Part shown: piece after piece, positions 60,247 through 64,000 of the stretch
How positions within the stretch are numbered: the first letter of the stretch is position 1
How the letters are laid out: every line of letters starts with the position of its first letter
DNA from: Bacteroidota bacterium
GTDB taxonomy: Bacteria > Bacteroidota > Bacteroidia > Chitinophagales > Chitinophagaceae
Assembly: GCA_947452555.1 (NCBI GenBank)
Contig: CANGDH010000001.1
Span: 558,001-622,000 of the forward strand
DNA: 64,000 nucleotides
Direction of reading: 5' to 3'
Program-made: the position numbers and the translations under genes
Notes under the pieces: generated by a model
The model's database searches: none
What the model was told of the DNA's origin: nothing
The model's input: only the letters and a program-made list of their open reading frames with translations

Positions 60247-60885
60247 ATGTCTATCACTATTATAATAACTGTTATCACAGTAGCTATTTCTGTACTTGCT
60301 TTTTACAATGAAAGTTTAATGGACAAATTAATTTTTCACCCCTATTCTGTAGGAAGAAATAACGAATGGTACCGATTTGTGAGTTCTGGATTTATTCACG
60401 CCGACTTCATGCATTTGGCTTTTAATATGTTTTCTTTTTATATGTTCAGCGATTATGTTGAACAGTTCTTTAATATGATTTTTGGAGCAAACGGTAAATT
60501 GATTTATGTGATCCTATATGTATCAGCATTAATTACCTGTTTAGTTCCCACCTATTTCAAACAAAAGAACCACTATAACTATAGAAGTCTTGGTGCTTCT
60601 GGCGCCGTTTCTGCAATTGTTTTTGCTGGTCTTTTTTTACAACCCACCATATTGATTGGTTTTTTCATTATCCCTCCAATTATACCTGGATTTATATTTG
60701 GCCCCATCTATTTAGCCATCACTGCTTATTTGTCTAAACAAGGGCATGGCGCCATTAATCATAGCGCGCATTTATGGGGGTCCCTTTATGGAGTGGTATT
60801 CCTCATTATAACTGCACAATTTATGGGCAACTATAATGTCCTTTCTGCTTTTGTACAACAAATTAGAATGTATCTTGGAATGTAA
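60247..60885 (+). CDS. Rhomboid family intramembrane serine protease
   Basis: A 212-residue membrane protein with six or so hydrophobic helices. The catalytic Ser is in GASGAVSAIV (about residue 119) and the catalytic His in NHSAHLWG (about 174); HADFMHLAFNMFSFYMF in helix 2 supplies the oxyanion-side residues. It cleaves membrane-embedded substrates. It probably shares a transcript with rlmH, and its last 23 bases overlap the convergent tilS gene. Confidence 0.92.
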   Translation: MSITIIITVITVAISVLAFYNESLMDKLIFHPYSVGRNNEWYRFVSSGFIHADFMHLAFNMFSFYMFSDYVEQFFNMIFGANGKLIYVILYVSALITCLVPTYFKQKNHYNYRSLGASGAVSAIVFAGLFLQPTILIGFFIIPPIIPGFIFGPIYLAITAYLSKQGHGAINHSAHLWGSLYGVVFLIITAQFMGNYNVLSAFVQQIRMYLGM

Positions 60886-62230
60886 TTTTTAGTACCAGTT
60901 TGGTATTAGATGTTATTTTAAATCGGTCATCAATTCTTTGACCTACAATCCATAAAATTTTATCTGAACATGTTATCACCCCTGTTCTGAATTTAATTGT
61001 TGGATTTAGTTTTAAGCTACCTAAAAATTGATTTAACTTTTTCTTCTTTCTAAGTCCTAATGGATAGAAATAATCAGTGGACTCCCATGATCTAAATAAC
61101 AATGGCCAGCTAATATTGGCGGCATCTATATAAGCGAATTTAGGATCCTTATTAATTTCACCAATTTCTTCAATTGATAATTGCTCAATTTGTAATTGCC
61201 CCCATTTCGTTTTGCAAATAGGTTGCCCCAATTCAATTAATTCATATTCCTTATTCGATTCCAATGAAACTATCTGTATTTGGTCATCCCATTTTATGAT
61301 ACGATGCGTATTAGAATTGATATACGCTCCCTTTGATGCATTAACAATTTTGTTCACTTCCTCTATTTGCTGAGGCTTAAATCCATACTGTTTTACTAAG
61401 CCCCAAACATAAGTTGAATTCTCTTTGACTTTATTCCATTGCTCAATGGAGATGCTTGGGATCCCCTTTTTAAATTGCATACCTTTTTTCCAAAATGCAG
61501 TAACGGTCTCCGATACTATCTGTTCTGCTTCTTTTAATTTTTCTACGGTTGCCAATACATTCAACTTTGCTGTTGGATATATTTCCTCCATTTGAGGAAC
61601 TATTTTATGTCGAATCATATTACGGGTATAGTCGTCTTTTTCATTGGAACTGTCTTCCACATAAGTCAAGCTATTAGCATCAGCATATTGCTTAATTTCT
61701 TCTTTTGAAAAAATCAATAAGGGCCTCGCTAAATTTAGCGCATCCTTTCGTCTATTAGGCATTCCTGTTAACCCATGTAAACCTGTACCTCTAAACAATT
61801 GCATCAGGACAGTTTCCACTTGATCGTCTGCGTGATGTGCCGTTAATAAAATAAGTTCGTTCTGATTTTCTTCTTCAAAATCAGCAATCAAATTTTCAAA
61901 CCAGGTATATCTTAAATCTCTGGCTGCTGCTTGTATTCCTTGTTTATGTAGTTCCGCATAAGATGCAGTTTCAAAATGAGCTACTTTGCATTCAAATTGC
62001 AATTGTTCCGCATATGCTCTTACAAAATTTTCATCTCTGATACTTTCTTCTCCTCTTAGTTGAAAATTTACATGTGCAATTGTACATTTAGCATTTACTG
62101 TGCGCATTAAATGTGCAAGTACAACACTATCCAATCCACCACTTACAGCCAATAAATAATTACTACGGCGTAATCGTAAATCTGGAAACTGCTTATCCCA
62201 ATACTGTTTAAAGGTCTCCAGATTTAACAT
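60863..62230 (-). CDS. tilS: tRNA(Ile)-lysidine synthetase
   Basis: A 455-residue PP-loop ATPase. The nucleotide motif is VSGGLDSVVLAHLM (about residues 28-41), followed by HHADDQVETVLMQLFRGTGL and GMPNRRKDALNLARPLL. The C-terminal part holds the TilS substrate-binding domain (DYFYPLGLRKKKKLNQFL). It places lysidine at the wobble base of the CAU-anticodon tRNA-Ile, making it read AUA. It follows glnS by 31 bases. Confidence 0.96.
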   Translation of the reverse strand: MLNLETFKQYWDKQFPDLRLRRSNYLLAVSGGLDSVVLAHLMRTVNAKCTIAHVNFQLRGEESIRDENFVRAYAEQLQFECKVAHFETASYAELHKQGIQAAARDLRYTWFENLIADFEEENQNELILLTAHHADDQVETVLMQLFRGTGLHGLTGMPNRRKDALNLARPLLIFSKEEIKQYADANSLTYVEDSSNEKDDYTRNMIRHKIVPQMEEIYPTAKLNVLATVEKLKEAEQIVSETVTAFWKKGMQFKKGIPSISIEQWNKVKENSTYVWGLVKQYGFKPQQIEEVNKIVNASKGAYINSNTHRIIKWDDQIQIVSLESNKEYELIELGQPICKTKWGQLQIEQLSIEEIGEINKDPKFAYIDAANISWPLLFRSWESTDYFYPLGLRKKKKLNQFLGSLKLNPTIKFRTGVITCSDKILWIVGQRIDDRFKITSNTKLVLKITFQDTF

Positions 62231-62261
62231 ACCATTTAATTTAATTTAATTAAAGTAATAA

Positions 62262-63917
62262 TTATTTCTTTTGCTCCTTTGCCCAGGCATCTTTCAAGGT
62301 AACGGTTCTATTAAATACCAATTTGTCTTTTGTACTACTTGTATCTTGATAGAAATATCCTTTTCTGATAAATTGGAATCTAGCGTCTAAACTGTCATTT
62401 ATTAATGCAGGCTCCGCCCATGCATTGGTAGTTGTTAAAGAATTAGGATTGATATAGTCTTTAAAGTCACCTTCAGCTCCTGCTACATCTTCAACACTAA
62501 ATAATCTATCATATTCGTTTAAAATAACAGGAACGGCATGTTTTGCACTTACCCAATGTAAAGTTCCTTTTACATGTAAACCCGACGTATCTGAACCTGA
62601 CTTACTCTCTGGAAAATAACTTGCATGTATAGTTTGTACATTTCCTGCTGCATCTTTTTCAAAACTATCACACTTAATAATATATGCACTTTTTAAACGC
62701 ACCATTAAATCTGGTCCTAATCTAAAATATTTTTTAGTTGGTTCTTCCATAAAATCGGCACGCTCTATCCATAACTCATTACTAAATGGCACATCTCTTA
62801 CTCCTCCTTCAGGATCCTCTGGATTATTTTCTGAATGTAAAACTTCTTCCCCTTTGTCATAATTAGTAATGACTAATTTAACTGGATTAGTTACCACCAT
62901 TCGACGCTGTGCAATTTTATTCAAATGCTCACGCACACAAAATTCTAATAAACTAAAGTCAATGATATTTTCTCTCTTAGCAATACCTATGCGCTCACAA
63001 AAGTCACGGATACTTTCTGGCGTGTATCCTCTTCTGCGCATACCACTTATTGTTGGCATGCGAGGATCGTCCCAACTTTGTACTTGCTCCTCTTGAACCA
63101 ATTGTAATAGCTTACGCTTACTCATTATGGTGTATGTCATATTCAAACGCGCGAACTCATATTGATGAGAAGGGAAAATACCAAGTTGTTCTATACACCA
63201 ATCATATAATGCTCTATGCGGTATGAATTCCAAAGTACAAACTGAATGCGTAATATGCTCGATACTATCACTTTGACCATGTGCAAAATCATACATTGGA
63301 TAAATACACCAAGCGTCGCCTGTGCGATGATGATGTGCTTTTTTAATACGATATAGCAATGGGTCACGCATATGCATATTAGGACTTGCAAAATCTATCT
63401 TTGCTCTTAATACTTTAGCGCCATCTTCAAACTCACCAGCTTTCATGGCCTCAAATAAAGTCTTGTTTTCTTTGATACTTCTATTGCGAAATTCATTTCC
63501 AGTTCCAGGCACTGTAGGCGTTCCTTTTTGAATGGCGATTTGTTCTGCAGTGCTGTCGTCTACATAGGCCAAACCTTTCTCAATTAATTGAATGGCAAAT
63601 GCATATAACTGATCGAAATAATCAGATGCATAACATTCTTTAACCCAATCGAAACCTAACCATTTGACATCGGCCTTGATACTATCTACATATTCTGTTT
63701 CCTCTTTAGTGGGGTTGGTATCGTCAAATCTCAAATTAGTAGCTCCCCCGAATCGCTTTGCCAAACCGAAGTTTAAACAAATGCTCTTGGCATGACCAAT
63801 ATGTAAATATCCATTAGGTTCTGGAGGGAACCTGGTTAATATAGATGCATGCTTTCCCGATGCTAAATCCTGGGAAATAATTTCTTCAATAAAATTCAGA
63901 CTTTTTTCTTCACTCAT
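62262..63917 (-). CDS. glnS: Glutaminyl-tRNA synthetase
   Basis: A 551-residue class I synthetase. The HIGH motif is in PPEPNGYLHIGHAKS, the KMSKS-type motif reads MSKRK, and LRFDDTNPTKEE and WGYTPESIRDFCERIG-type segments of the catalytic domain are present; the C-terminal beta-barrels bind the anticodon. It charges tRNA-Gln directly. The ATG of MSEEKSLNF is chosen; an upstream start would add 17 residues with no family support. It lies upstream of tilS. The last 83 bases of the window hold nothing clear. Confidence 0.96.
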   Translation of the reverse strand: MSEEKSLNFIEEIISQDLASGKHASILTRFPPEPNGYLHIGHAKSICLNFGLAKRFGGATNLRFDDTNPTKEETEYVDSIKADVKWLGFDWVKECYASDYFDQLYAFAIQLIEKGLAYVDDSTAEQIAIQKGTPTVPGTGNEFRNRSIKENKTLFEAMKAGEFEDGAKVLRAKIDFASPNMHMRDPLLYRIKKAHHHRTGDAWCIYPMYDFAHGQSDSIEHITHSVCTLEFIPHRALYDWCIEQLGIFPSHQYEFARLNMTYTIMSKRKLLQLVQEEQVQSWDDPRMPTISGMRRRGYTPESIRDFCERIGIAKRENIIDFSLLEFCVREHLNKIAQRRMVVTNPVKLVITNYDKGEEVLHSENNPEDPEGGVRDVPFSNELWIERADFMEEPTKKYFRLGPDLMVRLKSAYIIKCDSFEKDAAGNVQTIHASYFPESKSGSDTSGLHVKGTLHWVSAKHAVPVILNEYDRLFSVEDVAGAEGDFKDYINPNSLTTTNAWAEPALINDSLDARFQFIRKGYFYQDTSSTKDKLVFNRTVTLKDAWAKEQKK

Positions 63918-64000
63918 GTTGGTAATAACTATTCGGGTAAAGGTACAAAAACCTACCCCTAAAACCAAGTCTAAGGCCTAGCCTTTATAACCGTATACTT

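Overview
The window is about 64 kb of AT-rich chromosome from a member of the Bacteroidota, most likely Chitinophagaceae or a close relative (the family is an inference). Evidence: promoters of the Bacteroidota type (TTTG, about 19-20 bases, then TAnnTTTG) recur; almost no start codon has a Shine-Dalgarno sequence; lineage-typical proteins are present (fused SecDF, long NusB, fused NagB/PIG-L protein, propeller-type histidine kinase, BshB1, divergent Lgt, DUF1573). Gene content is mostly housekeeping. I see no insertion sequence, prophage or CRISPR array.

Layout. 0-7 kb: the 5' part of an ABC exporter, tRNA-Ser, then a leftward run mutS2 - yhcH - pirin - GIY-YIG-like - small lipoprotein, msrA, and an NlpC/P60 lipoprotein. 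7-18 kb: dnaE, trxA, a CNT nucleoside transporter, mqnE (futalosine route to menaquinone), L-serine dehydratase, an aspartate aminotransferase and a stand-alone RlmK-like rRNA methyltransferase. 17.7-22 kb: nusB, yajC and coaE leftward, groES-groEL rightward. 22-31 kb: lysoplasmalogenase-like membrane protein, small membrane protein + FKBP lipoprotein, secDF, an A-type Fe-S carrier, a B12-dependent acyl-CoA mutase large subunit and a secreted M20 amidohydrolase. 30.8-41 kb: a leftward series of yggS, acyl-CoA dehydrogenase, amidase, aguA-aguB, bshB1, rpmE2, yajQ, lgt-like and bacilliredoxin, then hsp20 and speA. speA, aguA and aguB together encode arginine -> agmatine -> N-carbamoylputrescine -> putrescine. 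bshB1 and the bacilliredoxin point to bacillithiol metabolism. 41-45 kb: the conserved thrS-infC-rpmI-rplT cluster. 45-53 kb: two exported proteins of unknown function, an ABC-F ATPase, pfkA, pyk and the NagB/PIG-L fusion. 53-60 kb: tRNA-Arg with a hairpin-rich downstream region, AraC regulator plus probable outer-membrane barrel, DUF1573 protein, and an overlapping response regulator/histidine kinase pair. 60-64 kb: rlmH, rhomboid protease, tilS and glnS.

The least explained DNA is non-coding. Between the converging secDF and Fe-S carrier genes, each with its own terminator, lie two adjacent long imperfect hairpins sharing the end sequence GTATCAATAAATATAG. Downstream of tRNA-Arg, a 58-bp unit (hairpin, hairpin, T-run) is repeated in tandem, and its GGATGC...GCAATCC stem recurs downstream of tRNA-Ser. 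Other points of interest are probable leaderless transcripts, a sigma-54-like motif upstream of groESL, and several enzymes lacking expected domains or residues. I did not find a clear new multi-gene system; the non-coding hairpin elements are the best candidates for something undescribed.
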